Assembly: GCF_947623445.1 (NCBI RefSeq)
Contig: NC_135248.1
Location: 2,534,977-2,598,976, forward strand
Direction: 5' to 3'
Source of the DNA: Clavelina lepadiformis
Lineage: Eukaryota; Chordata; Ascidiacea; Aplousobranchia; Clavelinidae
DNA length: 64,000 bases
The translations under genes were made by a program, and so were the position numbers. The notes below the pieces were generated by a model. It was not told where the DNA came from, searched no databases, and saw nothing but the letters and a program-made list of their open reading frames with translations. Positions 11,130 through 23,904 of the stretch are shown here, piece after piece. Position 1 is the first letter of the stretch, and each line of letters begins with the position of its first letter.

Positions 11130-12329
11130 ATGAAGAACTCGACCGCGAACAATACAGCTTTGACTGAAGGCGTGTTTCAATTCTGGGTGGCGTCTATGGC
11201 CTTTGCCAGTGCAAGCTGTGGTCTGTGTTCTTACATTACAGTGTCTTTGTGTCATTATGTGCGGACAACACAAGTTTCAGGTAAAATAGCTAAGCTAAAA
11301 ATTTTTTCTCAACAAATTTTAGCATCACGCCTTTTGCTGTGATGTAAACACAATGTATTTGCTAATGTCATCAATATTGACGACAATAAAGGCCAATATA
11401 GGCTTACGTGCTTGAACGTCGAGATTGCTACTATTAATGCGTTGTATTTATTTGTTTAATTTATAGCAAAGCGCAGGAGAAAAAAGCCGTCAATAATCTT
11501 TGATATCTTCTTGATTGTCAACGCAGTAACAGTCTTGACTTACAACGTATCCGAGTTACCACTTCTAACAGCCCAGCAGGCGCCATTCTGTGAGATACAA
11601 AGCAAAGTGAAAACAGCGTGCGGGGCTCTACTGTACGCTTTCGTGTATTTCTCCCTCTGGCTGCGCATATACAAGTTGTTTTACAGCAATAAATGTACCA
11701 TGGCTGTCACGAATGGCGTTTCCCGTTTTCTCAGCCGCGCGGCTCTACTCATATTTCTGACGTCAGTTGTGGTTGCCGCGTGGAAGTTCCTTTCGGCGCC
11801 GCCATATCAAACAACAATTAATGGTTGCATCAAACTGAAATCTCAACAAGTGACAAGCTTGAAATGGGGATTCCTACTTGGCACCACTGTCACTTTCGAA
11901 ATCCTGCTGCTGTATCTCCTAGTGTACCCTTTGATTTTGCATAGAAGAAGAATGGAAATCCATGGATTCGACGTCGCAAAAATCATTCCCTTGATTCGAA
12001 AGGCGTTTATTGTTTCCCTCATTTGCATAATTTCAGACGGCGCCACGGTGCTCTTTGCAATGGTCACTGAACAGCCGCATGGCTACTTGCGGCACATCGT
12101 CTACGGCTGCAATATGCTGACCAATCTCCTAGCGTCTCTGTATTCCTTCAGCCATTGGAAAGACAGGCTCTGGCCTTGGAATCTGCGGACACGAACCCTA
12201 AGGCGGTTTGGGGACGGCAGAGGCGGGTCGCTCAACTCAAGGTACCAGTCAAGTTTTCGTATCTTCCTGGCTAAAGCTCGCCGAAGCAGCAGGAAGGACT
12301 CAACGACAGAAGCTGCCTTAAACTGTTGA
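11130..12329 (+). CDS. divergent seven-transmembrane (GPCR-like) protein, two exons
   Basis: Exon 1 is 11130-11280 (donor CAG|GTAAAA) and exon 2 is 11467-12329 (acceptor TTATAG|CA). They join in phase 1 to give 337 residues. The N-terminus has NxS/NxT sequons (N3, N7-N8). Hydrophobic segments lie at about 16-41, 60-80, 99-122, 139-160, 183-209, 227-251 and 255-278, followed by a basic Ser/Arg-rich tail, as in a GPCR. Cys92 before segment 3 and Cys171 between segments 4 and 5 are placed like the conserved GPCR disulfide. There is no DRY and no NPxxY. Segment 3 ends SLWLRIYKLFY, reminiscent of LWLRQR-type 7TM proteins in invertebrate genomes (from memory, unverified). Ligand and coupling are unknown. 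Start choice: the first ATG, in phase with the splice. Confidence 0.82.
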
Positions 12330-15112
12330 AGATAGTGAGAAGAAAGTGTTCCGGCTGTTGTCGTTTGTAAAGATTTTAAAAGCATTTCATTTTCTATTTG
12401 TATAAATCTGTGTAATGGTTTTAATCCCATAAGTAACTTTATATTCGCATAATTTTTTAGTGATTATATAATGGTTTGTAGCCTACAATGCAGCACGATG
12501 TGTGACTACATGTTTTCAGTTTGCGAATAAGGTTGTTTGCATTGTTAGGTCACTGTAAGTTCACATTGACAATCAAATACGCTATCGTGAATGTGTCACA
12601 TCCACATACAGCATTTTACTTATTTAGGCTTGGCATCATTTCAGTAAAGCTATTGTGTCTTTAACGAGTGTATTGTTAATTGTTATATTAAAAACAATGT
12701 CGTCGTCTCAACTTGTTATTTCGTTCGCAGTGTTCGTACGAAAAGCCATTTCCGCCATTTTAAAACGGATGTTTTTCAAAACCCAAACCCTACAATGGCT
12801 CAATTACAAACTGACTGTTTGTAATAAATCAAATTAATATAACTTCCGTTGAACAGCAAAACACCTGTAACAACGAGTAAAACTACACAGGGTTTGTTTA
12901 CAACAAATGTGCATGCATAGCTATATCGGTCTTTTTTTATCACGACTACGCACGCTTTCGATTACGACGCATTTTTATAAATTTACTGCACATGGCATCT
13001 ATCTATTCCGGTTACGCAGACAAAAAATCTTTATAGGCTTTTCAATAAAACTTGTGTGAGCCTATAGATATAACATTATTTTTATGCAGGGCGTAAATTA
13101 CGTTTTAAAAAAACAAGCAATGAATTCAATGCTAAAATAACTACAGCACATTCAAACATGATACGAACCACGTTCTGAACAAACCTATGCTTCCCTATAG
13201 GCCTACCTTAAATGTTTAAATTAAAGCGACCCAGTGCTTAAAATACATGGAAACTAAATTACAGATACAAGCTTTACTATAGACCTGCAGGTAGCACGTC
13301 ATCCATTGACCTCAACCAAAAACATTAACATCGCAATTTCAGAAAAAATCATCACAATGACAAGAAATATGAACTTGTTTGCTTTGAGATGACTAAATTT
13401 CTCACTGAGGTTCAGTCACACATGATTTATTTGGATCTACAGGGAGTTCATCCTGTATTAACTTTTGAACGAAGCTCCAACAGCACCTAGGCCTTTGGGT
13501 GTATGGCAAGATACGTCGAAATTTTAGAAAAAAAAATTCATAATAGCAAGAATTATAACGCTTTGGGATGAGCTAAACCAGAGTTTCTCAACAAAATTCT
13601 TCAAAATCGGATGTAAGCTAACCTTGGACGACATAGGTGCATTCCTGATTACCTTTTATAATTTATATAATGCTGTAGGATGGTGGAAAATCATGAAAAA
13701 CTAAGGTTAATTGTAAGCATGGTAGGGCAATAGTGGACTAGAGTGTCTTAATGTTTCAAAAAAAATCAATGAACATGTTTGAAGTTTTCACCATGAAGAG
13801 GTCACATGTACGTCAGACAAAATTTTTATTCTAACTTTTATCAAACAAAATTTTTAGTTCCACCCAAAGTATGCTGCAATTGCAACACTAAGACATTTTT
13901 TAAGAAAGCAGAAACCGAACTTTTTTACAACGCACCATCTAGGCCAGGAAAGAAACACGACAAACCGCAAGATTTAAATGTTAGGTTCTGGAAACGGCAA
14001 ACTTCTAGGAAACGATCTGACAAAAACAACATCAGACGACGAAGAATAATAGAACTTGGTTCACCACTCAGCATACGCTTAACCGAGTTTCAACGTCAAA
14101 AGTGAAAAACTTCAAATCAAACAAAAGTTTGGAGAAAAATGAACGTTGATTGCACGGTTAATGACAAGCTAATAACGAAAGGTTTTAACTAGGAAGAATG
14201 CTTAGACTGCTTCCAAGTTTTTAAATCCATCCCATCTACTTTGATCCATGGTGCTTGGTGCTGAGCCGGTTGTTCAAACCTTTAAATATAAAATTAAAAC
14301 GTAAAAGTTTTGGTAGTCAGCTTCATAAGAAAATTATGTTAAATGGTTTCCTACAATTTTTTTCACTAAAACATTACGTAGGTTAAACATTTCACATATA
14401 TTTATGACACAATCGCATTGACGTGTGCTTAACGCTTTATAACGAAGTACGATGTTTAGGTGGAAATAATTTGATTTGTTTTATTAAGTTGTGATTGTCA
14501 CATACTGTACATGCGCTGTGTTAGAATACACGTTGTTTTAATTGTAGTACTGCAGAAAAATAAAGGTGTACTGTATACTCGACACTAAATGAACATGGAT
14601 CGATCATGACATGCCTTCAACCGAACTATATTACTGCGGCATTACTCCAGCGATCGCGGTAGAAACATCGAAGTATTTTACGCAGACAAACGTCATTCAT
14701 AGCTCTGCTTTAAACCAATGACAACAACAAGAAGACTGCGCCATGCATGAGTTTATGAGACTCACCATTCGTGCAATGTGGTTTCCAACTTCTTTTCTTC
14801 CTCCTGGAGTACTCTTCCCCACTTCTTACATTCGTTTACGTACTCAAACATCTTTTCTTCATGTTTGCTTGTGCTTACTCTTTCATCAGTATCTGCACGA
14901 ACAATGCAATGACAAAAATTCGCTATAGTCCCAATAAAACAATCAGACCACATTATTTGAGTAGAACGATGTATTGTGTGAGCTCAACCCGAAATCACAC
15001 CGTTGAAGCAAGTTAAATTAATGCACCGGTACTGTGTTATGATTAAAACATGGCAAATTAAAGGTTAGCATCTTTCACATCAACAAATTTAGATTTATTT
15101 AGATTTTAAAGT
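12330..15112. other. 3' flank of the 7TM gene, then no gene recognised
   Basis: A possible poly(A) signal AATAAA lies at 12823-12828. Beyond it is AT-rich sequence with scattered short frames (largest 99 codons, 13806-14105, basic, no domain). I saw no phased exon series and no element with paired ends. Confidence 0.4.
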
Positions 15113-15430
15113 TTAAATTATTGTGTTATCAAATTTATTAAGTAAGGTTAAAAGACTGTGCAAAATAACTTCAGAAATTTGATTTTTTTCCCAGGAAAAT
15201 AGTGACAACCTAACAATACAAGTGCATTTTGTCTTAGTGTCACCTTTTATCTGCTTCATAACCTTGGAACTTGTCTCAGCCACATTATCCAGTGAGGGTT
15301 GAAAGCCAGCATGGAAATCGACAGCATTCTTGTTTCTGTAAACTTCACCAAGCAAGGATGACGGCGTCTGGATTTTTAAATGATAGAGTTGTCTTAAACA
15401 GAAAAATAACCTTGGAAGGGAACAAAACAT
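15113..15430 (-). CDS. candidate 3' exon region of HAUS5, unresolved
   Basis: This open minus-strand frame lies downstream of the last confirmed HAUS5 exon. Its middle part is hydrophilic and protein-like (NKNAVDFHAGFQPSL, then VAETSSKVMKQIKGDTKTK), as expected for the helical C-terminus of HAUS5. I could not match its splice phase to exon 6 or align it securely, and other frames overlap it on both strands (15271-15579 plus, 15345-15527 minus). It may be a HAUS5 exon, part of another gene or chance. Confidence 0.2.
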   Translation of the reverse strand: MFCSLPRLFFCLRQLYHLKIQTPSSLLGEVYRNKNAVDFHAGFQPSLDNVAETSSKVMKQIKGDTKTKCTCIVRLSLFSWEKNQISEVILHSLLTLLNKFDNTII

Positions 15431-16384
15431 CGGACTTCAGGAGCTGCAATATTGCTTGCGAACTTAGTACTTTGAAATCAAAAGAAGTAACCAGTACAGA
15501 TGTGATTTTTGGAATACTACCCTCCACTGCTTTTTGTCTTAGTTCCTACAAAGCTGTGAACACAAGAAGCAGTGGATAAAGAAACCTTAAGAGATTTGTT
15601 TGCTTTGCAAAAAAAATTAATACAGACTGAAAACCAATCGAAATAAGTAACATACATAAACTATTCACTATCGGTGAAAATCTGATCCATTTTACACTGC
15701 CGTTGGTTGACTGTTATTTGGATAACTTCCCAAATCCAAGAATATAAAAAATTTTTTACTAATAATAATAAGCAATTATTAGGCTACAGTTAAACACAAA
15801 TATTGTATCGCATGTTCACAGCACACAAATGCAATTGATTTTCAAAAATGTACCAAAGGGAAGAATAACTTTGTTTTGTTAAAAAAAGGCAAGCAGGCAT
15901 TTTGCTTTTATCGGGAAGTGGAAGCACAAGAGATGCTGTTTTTTATAGATGAATGGGAGCAATGTTCTTTGTAAAAAGCGGCTGCCCAGCTCTGAACTTA
16001 CTACACGATTTTAAAATCAAAGAGTCAAATTTGATGAAGAGATTGAGACTATTTGGCTTTGCCGCTTGAAATTTGTCTGGATTAGAAGGAAAATTCAAAA
16101 TGCAATACATAGAAACTTTGTAATCTTTTCGATGTCAGTTGTAGTGCTGAAAACTCATTCTTCAATTACTCATCCAACATTGGGATGTTGTTTGTTCAAA
16201 TGAGTAGAGTCAAGTTCAGCGCACAAGATATTGACATTAGCTACCACATGATACATTGAAATCAGCATAATACCAACATCAAAGTTTTACCAACAGTCCA
16301 TCTGGTTTTAAGCCTCAGCATATGGCAGACTTAAGCCAGTACAGTATAATACAAAAAAAGTTTAAGTAGTGAATAAATGCTCAC

Positions 16385-19300
16385 CATAACGCTGTGAATA
16401 CCAAGATCGGAAGTAAGTTCTTGGTACGCAAAACCACCAGATTCGTAGTTCACTTTTAACGGACGATGAATACTTAGGTCATTTACTGGATGTGATTTTC
16501 TGTTAAAATACAATCAACTTAATACATGGCAAGTAAACATATAATAGTTCACATAATAATCAGGAACAAACAGTTACCAGTAACTATAACAAGATAGACA
16601 TTTAAGCACGAGATGAAAATAAAAATGAAAGTAATTGAAAAACATGCTACAAATCTCCAATTGCCTTGAACGCAATGAAATAAATGTTTTATTCAAAAGT
16701 CATTAATCTTGCAAACATTTGCTGCAATAATGGTGCTTTCCAGTGGTTCCCAAACAATTTTGTTTTGTAAACACCTTTTTCAGTAAAAAACCCCACGACA
16801 CCCTCAGTAGCTCAGTAATTTTTGTTTTTGCATTGTTTATAAATGAGCAGGTTACAGTTAATGGGAAAAGGGTCTACGTGGAGGATTTTAAAACAAAACA
16901 AAATTGTTTGTGATTAAAACATTATACTGCAAAAGTTTTGTTTTGTATAAAACAGAAGAAAGCCGCAGAAGCTTACTCTGGTGCATACTGTAAGTAAACT
17001 TACAACTCCTACCCATCAATATCAACAGTGACTAATTGCAAGACATCAGCAGTATCCACAGCAGTTTGTTCTTCCTTTAACGTAGTTTGTAAATCAACAC
17101 AATACTTCCCGAATTGTGGTTGTAAGGTGCTCAGCTTAGTCTTGGCTGATGCAAGGCTTTCTGTTCTATGGTTTAAGATGTTTTCTCGGAACTGAGAATT
17201 TTGTTTTGTAGTTTGTTGAAGGATGGAATCGTAGTTTTTCTAAAAATTAACAAAACTCAATACCTACAAATTTTCTTCTTAATGGATTGGAATTTAACAT
17301 GCATACAGTAGAACCCATACATGCAGTAGAAGGCTAAAAGCTAAGTGCAGTAGCCAAATATGCTTTATAAAAAGTAAAATACTTGCATTCAATTTGTTAA
17401 TTTGATAAAATGTAAAACTGAAACATAACAAATATTATAAAAATCATAAGTTACTTTACTTAGAAACAGGGCTGGGGAGCCGGAGCCTGGAGCCAAGCAT
17501 TTTCTCCGAAGCCGGAGCCTTTTTAAACATTTCTTGTGGAGCCGGAGCTGGAGCTACAAAATATTTATCAGCTCCAGCTCCAGTATTGAATATAACAAAC
17601 TTTAATAATTTGTCTTAGTTGCTATTTTTAAAACCTATAGTGACTGAGTTAATCCTGTACTTGATACATAAAGATTCAAAAACAGACACGGAAAGATTAC
17701 GTTTATAATAATGGAGCCGGAGCCGGAGCCGCTGTTTAAAAGTTTATAGCTCCGGAGCTGGAGCTAGTGGATGAATGCTTGATAGCTCCGGAGCTGGAGC
17801 CGGAGCCTATGCTTTTTTGCAGTGGCTCCCCAGCCCTGCTTAGAAACACAATAATCTACACATGTTGACACAGTGCTATGACACTGTAACAATGGCATGT
17901 CAAAATCAAAGCCCATTTGGACCTCAAGTGCGGCTCGCATATTTCTATATTATTATCAAAAACTAGATTCAACACTATTCCAAAAGTTGCTGACACATAG
18001 TGCTGCATGCTTTGAGTCACTCCTTTGGATGTGGTTTATGAACGTCAATTAATTGTTTAAAACAAAGCCACCATCATAACAGAATTATTAAAAAGTTAAA
18101 ATTAATTTTGGTTCTCCAATAAAACAACATAATTAAGAAGCATTTTTAATATCTAATATACATATATATAAGTAAGGTGGACCCTTGTGAAGTCATGTAT
18201 AGAAAATGCCGACTATAAATGCTGAGAAACTTTACAGGCCTACTATTACGCTAGAATAGATTTTCTGGCACCAATTTTTGACTTCGCCCAATGACAGAAG
18301 AGCTATTACAAAACATGTGAGGTAACACAACCAACCATGCTGATTACCAATTCTTTTTCAAAGTTGTTCACTTCTTGCTGCTGCCGTCGAAGCTGGTTTT
18401 GAACTTCCAAGTCACGTTGAATATCACCAAGAAGCAGCTCTATTGAATTTTCGAGAGATTTAAGATAAGCCTCGCTGCCTTTCACTTCAATCTCTTCTTG
18501 CAAGATATGTCTGTATAACATTGGATTTGCTGATTATATGTAGGGAATAACCTAGTTCGCATAAAATGTTATTTCATAATGTAATTTATTAAATATATGT
18601 ATAGAAGCTTACACAATATTGTAACAATTCTCAGAATAAAACACTTCTCTGACATTTAAATAGACAAATAGACAGTAAAAGACTTCGTCATTAATTAAGA
18701 GCACAAGTTTATTTACTTGGTGATTTCATAGTCTGGTTCTTGCGATATTCGAGACATCATTGCATTAACAGATTGAAGCAATAGCTGTGTTTTACGTTCA
18801 CAATCCACGGCACTTAGCATTTCTTTCATGCTTTCCTCATCACTGTTCTGTTTATAACAAGTTTTCCATTAGTATATACATGAGTGTGCAATATGCTTTT
18901 AAATGGAAATATCATAAATGTAATTTGCCATGTTTAATACTGTATAATGTTTAAAGACACACAATTTTCTATAACTTTGCTTGCATGGAAAAACTTCTGT
19001 TTTTGGAAAGTAACTTTGACAGCAATGACTTCATCATGTTATTATATTATAAGTGTGGCCTAAATGATGAGGATAATATTGCTGGTAACTTACATTTTTA
19101 ACTTATAGTTAACTTATATATCATACAAATACTACCTATTCTTTCAGAATAATGAAAGTGAAAACATGTACACTTTGAGACTTCAAAACAAAAAGTAAAA
19201 ACTAAAAAGCACAATTATACAGTTATCATGGCATTGTACATTACTTGTATCATAACTTCAATGCTCTTGCGTGAGTCGTGCCCCTTTTCATCAACGTCTT

Positions 19301-21371
19301 CTTCTTCATGACCAGCCAGTTTGTTGGCACATTCAATCACCTAGCGACATGATAATTCAATTCAAACTTGTATTGCAATTTTAAAACAGTTTACTATATA
19401 TAGAAGCTTGGATATTTATGACAATATACAGTATTGTATGGTACTATGACACTTTATCGAAAGACACTTTATCGAACGACACTTTATCGAACGACAGTTA
19501 ATCGAACCGACAGATGATCGAACGACACTTTATCGAACAACAGTTAATCGAACCGACAGTTGATCGAACGACACTTTATCGAACCGACAGTTGATCGAAC
19601 GACAAACTTTGACAAAAGCTTCAAACAAGATTTTTGCGTGTTCTCAAACATTGTGATGTGCGGTCTTTGTAATGGTGTACATTAATGAATTGTGATGTAT
19701 ATATCATAAAATTGACGATTTATATTTTATATTTGTATCATAAAGTTGACGATTTCGCATGGCGGCCGGCCCGCCGCGAGTTTACTAAAAAACTAGGTGC
19801 GGCCGACCCCGCAGACACATTTGCAATCGTTAATTACTAGAAAACTATGCGTCGTAGACTGATGAGATTTTTACAGGTTAGTAGAAACATCATCTGGCTT
19901 CCTGTATACATCATAATTGTAAAACTAAAGAAAGTGAATTTAGTGTAATTAGGTATTTCTAAAAGTGACACATTTTTAGAAATTCTTCTTGTTACGCCGC
20001 ACCCCCACTGTGAGAAGAGAACGAAAGAGAATAGTTAGTCAAGTTATTGGTGCATAAATGAGTAATACGCTTCAATGCGGAGAGAGAGCAAAATTATATA
20101 AATATCACAATATCTCAAAAATTACAAAATCCAACTTTATCAAACAAACATGGACAGATAGCTGAACATTTTTTATGAAAAGTCACCAAATTTTAATTTT
20201 CTACAGCAAACAATGCAACTGTACGCCACGTTTTGCTATGACTGTGTTCGGGAGAAGCAACAGTCGATTCGATCAACTGTCGGTTCGATAAAGTGTCGTT
20301 CAATCAACTGTCGGTTCGATCATCTGTCGTTTCCATCAGCTGTCGTTCGATTAAGTGTCGTTCGATAAAGTGTCGTTCGATAAAGTGTCGTTCGATAAAG
20401 TGTCGTTCGATAAAGTGTCTTTCGATTAAGTGTCGCGTCACGGTATTGTATAGTATCATAAGGCTTGGTATTGAACACATAGTGATGCCTCGAAGCTTGA
20501 ACGTCGCTAAAGTTGGAAATTCAAAAACGTTTTTTGAGAAATTTTATCCCAGAAACCAAAGATTCTGAAGAACTTGAAAGCAATCAACAATTACAGGCAA
20601 CATTCTTAATGATTTTCTTTATGTATTACTAGGTGGCTAAATTAATTTGCATGAGTAACATAATACCTTTTCTTTGTCGTGCTTTGTTATTGAAACAAGA
20701 GCGTCAACAATCATATTTGAAGAAAACTTCTTTGCAATACTAAAAGCTTTCTTCCAGATCGGGCTAGAATATTGCTTTGTATTATTTAAAAGCCTACTTT
20801 CGTACAGTTCAGACAATAGCAGCAAAAGTTCTCTAATTTCAGCATAACAAGACAGCATTTCTGGGTTGTTGCCATTTACATTTTCTTTCTGCGCATCACA
20901 GAATTCACCCACAATGTTCTTGCATGGTTTCAGGGTGTCCCGTTTGTTTGGAACTATTTTACATTGAGCTTCGTGTAGCACAGATTTAAGGTGATTGCCG
21001 ATAATATCCTGCTGTAGTTTAGAAACTTTAATGTCAGCAAAGTAGCAATTTTTTCTTGTTTGCTTTAGTTTTTCTTCTAATCTTCGAATTTCCGTATCAA
21101 CTTCATGCAACTCTTGATTAACTTCTGTACATGACGTCTCCAGCTCATCACACTCAACCTTCAAGTTTTGCAAATGCAAGTTTCCAATTACTTTTAAAGC
21201 CAAGTTTTCGTCTTTCACGTTATGTATCAAGTACTTCCAAAGATTTCGTAATTCTTTCGATTGAAACAGTTGATTGAAGTCTTTATGAAGAAGACACTTT
21301 TCGATTGACTCTATGCCTAGTTCTTGGCACCATTTTATGAACTTTGGTGAGATATCTTTCATTTCATCCAT
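16385..21371 (-). CDS. HAUS5: HAUS augmin-like complex subunit 5 (six exons resolved, 3' end missing)
   Basis: HAUS5 is part of the eight-subunit augmin complex, which recruits gamma-tubulin to spindle microtubules for branching nucleation. Coding exons with matching phases, 5' to 3': 21371-20667, 19340-19245, 18847-18717, 18510-18348, 17239-17013 and 16499-16385 (about 479 residues). The N-terminus carries the family signature LWKYLIHNVKDENLALKVIGN (first 20 residues comparable to human IWxYxxxHVxSxxTVKKIRGN). Long coiled coils follow in exons 1 and 4. Exon 6 carries DLSIHRPLKV...SGGFAYQELTSDLGI, aligning with human [24 protein letters not shown]. The start is taken at MDEMKD (21371) because the upstream frame is non-conserved; an alternative Met is at 21425. 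About 100-150 C-terminal residues are not located. The introns hold a hAT MITE and a Mutator-like element. Confidence 0.85.
16740..16860. repeat. possible single-ended hAT MITE remnant
   Basis: CCAGTGGTTCCCAAAC at the left resembles a common hAT terminal repeat (CAGTGGTTCCCAAAC), followed by degraded sequence. No partner end or target duplication was found within several hundred bp. It lies in the intron between HAUS5 exons 5 and 6. Confidence 0.3.
17467..17838. mobile_element. hAT-type MITE, 372 bp, with 8-bp target duplication
   Basis: The ends are inverted repeats starting CAGGGCTGGGGAGCC. The element is flanked by a perfect 8-bp duplication CTTAGAAA (17459-17466 and 17839-17846), diagnostic of hAT insertions. 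The interior is dominated by GGAGCCGGAGC / GCTCCGGAGC motifs that can fold extensively and carries no coding capacity. It is inserted in the HAUS5 intron between exons 4 and 5. Confidence 0.93.
19440..20442. mobile_element. non-autonomous Mutator-like element with tandem-subrepeat ends, 1003 bp
   Basis: It is flanked by a 9-bp duplication GTATTGTAT (19431-19439 and 20443-20451), as in MULEs. Both ends are arrays of a unit of about 15 bp: CGACACTTTATCGAA and the CGACAGTTAATCGAA variant on the left, inverted on the right (TTCGATAAAGTGTCG). There is no transposase. An interior module (about 19772-20245) also occurs, inverted, inside the element at 36080-37619. It sits in the HAUS5 intron between exons 1 and 2. 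The open frame 20293-20568 with repeated CRSIK is just the subrepeat translated. Confidence 0.85.
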
Positions 21372-21832
21372 TTTTATAAACTTTAAGTCCAGCTTTGACA
21401 AACGTCGACCTTGTTCAAACTGCAAACTTGTTCATAGGCCTACACTAATTCAGTGAATTCTGTAATGACAAAATGTTTTAAAACTTAAATAAAAATATTA
21501 AATTTAATAATGTTGCGCAGCTCAATTAAATTACCCTTCACACATGAGATGACAAAAAGCAGTTTTGACAAGCATATAATTATAGGTTGGTGACGTTATG
21601 TACAACACATCCAGATCCAGGGGCTTATGGTTTGTCATCACTATTCAAAACGAGAATTGCTAATTGGTGGTAAAGCGTGTATATAATGAATAAAAAATGT
21701 GTACCCTGTGTCCATGACTCTGTGTATGTAAACATCTTAAAATATTTGTTTACCCATTATATCACCAGGTACTGCAGGTATCGTTGCCTTACTTGCCCAT
21801 TTTGTACGCTCGCTGGCCAATATGCTTACTAG
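21372..21832. other. 5' flank of HAUS5
   Basis: Presumed 5' UTR and promoter on the minus strand. No clear TATA or other motif could be singled out. Confidence 0.35.
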
Positions 21833-22070
21833 CAATGTTCCCTCTAAGCTGCGCGCGTGCGCAAATGCGCACTGCTGACACAGTCTCCGCGCACAGAAGA
21901 TCTGTGCTGCGCACAAGAAAATAAGCCAACCTGAATTAAAAATAGAATAAACGCATAATAATGGGCACAGTGCGCACGTGGCACGTCTGATGTTGCTCAC
22001 AGTGGTCCAAGGGACCGCTCAGGGAGTTAGTGTGTTTGCTCAGACTCGTGAAAAATTAGAGGGAACATTG
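21833..22070. mobile_element. hAT-type MITE, 238 bp, with 8-bp target duplication
   Basis: Terminal inverted repeats are CAATGTTCCCTCTAA at the left and TTAGAGGGAACATTG at the right (15 bp, perfect). The element is flanked by CTTACTAG at 21825-21832 and 22071-22078. The interior is rich in GCGC (TGCGCGCGTGCGCAAATGCGC region). Non-coding. Confidence 0.95.
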
Positions 22071-22078
22071 CTTACTAG

Positions 22079-23465
22079 GCTATACACTAAATAACCTAGG
22101 CCTCGGTTACATGTTCAATAATATGAATACACAGCCATAAAACTGTGGGGACAAAAAAAACGTTTATAAAAAGAAAGAAATCAAATTAAACCAGGGTTCA
22201 AGGGAAGAGAAATCACTGCGAAGTTCAAGTTGTTCCAGAGACTTTCCTTAGTCCAAGGACAAAGATTGTAAATATCAAACCAAAATGAAAGGATATTGCC
22301 GTGAAAGGAAATTAAATGTGACTGCCGTATCTCAATTATCAATCACACGAGGTTAACCTATAATTAAGTCTGTAAGTAATAACGGTCTACTGGACTGCTG
22401 GATGATTCTAACTAATGACTAGGCCAGGCTACAGTTTATAACTTTGACAGTTGACACCATGGTGGAAAGTGGATGCCATCATTCATGGTCTTACCAGAAC
22501 GATTGTATGCTGTTGAAGATTGAGAAAAAGAGGGACGCCACGGAATTGTGCTGCCTGTTTAGGATAGTCGGTAATTGTTAGTAACTGATTACAATCATGC
22601 AAAGTTAGGGCTCCAGTCAGCAATAGTGGACGCCAAAATTTGGGTCTTCGCACGCAAGATTATTCGTCGAAAACAGCCGTAGCCTAATTCCTATTTTCCC
22701 GATGGGTTTGACAGCAAACCAATCAAAAAATAACAAACTCTGATCTGCTACCCTGCCAAACCATATGGAAAAGCCCTTTGTGTGGCAGTGTGTCTGTGTT
22801 ACTTTCTTGGCAAAGGCAAATTGTCTCAACAAGCCAACGGACAAGGTAGTACTAGTACCGGAGTTGTGGGCTCTGGCCTATACCTAAACTGCAATACAAA
22901 GCTCCCGCTTTGGGTGAATTTATTATTAACTGGTACGCTAGGTATAAAGCATTAATGGTACGATAGGGATGGTAGTCAAGGCTAAGCATTGTACTCACGG
23001 TATTTCAATCGAATCAATGCATTTGCACCTTGCGCCCACACAGGATTGTAGCACGAAACTGCAACTGCACGGTATTGCACTCACACAAGAATCGAAAATA
23101 GTCCTAGGAGGTTACTTTTACTGGCAATTGCCGATTCTAGCAACCAGTTATAAACTTTGATAAATAAACCCATGTGCTTAAATTTGTTGTTGTGTCAGTT
23201 AATAGCGTCATGACACGTTTTTCGTGTTAACGATGGATAGCTCTTTAGCGGTTTCTGTTAAGCAATTTGTTTACTGCCTTGTCGTCATGGAAAATTGCAT
23301 GCAAAATCTTTGTAGAAAACAGCCATGAAGACGATGCATCGAATTTTTGTAGAAATGTAGTACAGCCTTGTGGGTATGTGAGTCGTAGTATACTGGAATG
23401 GTATATAGTGGTAGTAGTGTAGTGTATGATACGGTCTGAAATCGGCATGATTTTTTACTACGCAC
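22079..23465. other. no gene recognised
   Basis: Short frames only, the largest 75 codons (22617-22844, minus), with no domain. No tRNA or paired terminal repeats seen. Confidence 0.4.
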
Positions 23466-23904
23466 TAAGGATGTGCCGCAAGGAAGATTATTCGGGTTCG
23501 TGCGAACCCATATATCATGAAGGTCGACACGAACGAATCCCGAATCTATTCGTATTAGAACTAAACAATAAAATTTCCTCCAAAAGTTGTCAAGTCTTGC
23601 TTATAAAATGACGTAATCCATAAACAAATCGCTTTCTTTCGAAAAATAGTGTTGAAAAAACGATAAAAAAAAGCAAAATCGTTAGGAAAACGACTTACAT
23701 TGTAAGTACTGCTGAGAGCTGACTCTAATTTAGCATTGTCGGAAAACTAGATCATCATTTTTTACGAATGTCAGTAAATTTAGAAGTAATATCTAATATT
23801 GTATTCGGGTTCACCATTGTTGGTATTTGTGTTCGCCCGAATCTTCCATAAAGGCGATATTCGGTGAATCTATTCGGGTTTGGGTTCGTATCGGCCCATC
23901 CCTA
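23466..23904. mobile_element. probable hAT MITE, 439 bp, decayed
   Basis: The right end read in reverse is TAGGGATGGGCCGATACGAA; the left end reads TAAGGATGTGCCGCAAGGAA, an imperfect inverted match. ATTCGGGTT and its complement recur inward on both sides. The flanks CTACGCAC and CAACACAC agree at 6 of 8 positions, a plausible decayed target duplication. Non-coding. Confidence 0.65.

Noticed and set aside
13806-14105. 99-codon basic frame
   Set aside because: No recognisable motif and AT-biased composition; treated as chance.
14743-15016. Overlapping frames on both strands
   Set aside because: Mutual shadows with no domain or exon signals.
19440-20442. CRISPR-like array from the regularly spaced repeats
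   Set aside because: The units are contiguous with no unique spacers, are inverted at the other end and are flanked by a 9-bp target duplication: transposon ends.
20293-20568. 91-codon frame with repeated CRSIK peptide
   Set aside because: It is the translation of the 15-bp transposon subrepeats; no signal of a real protein.
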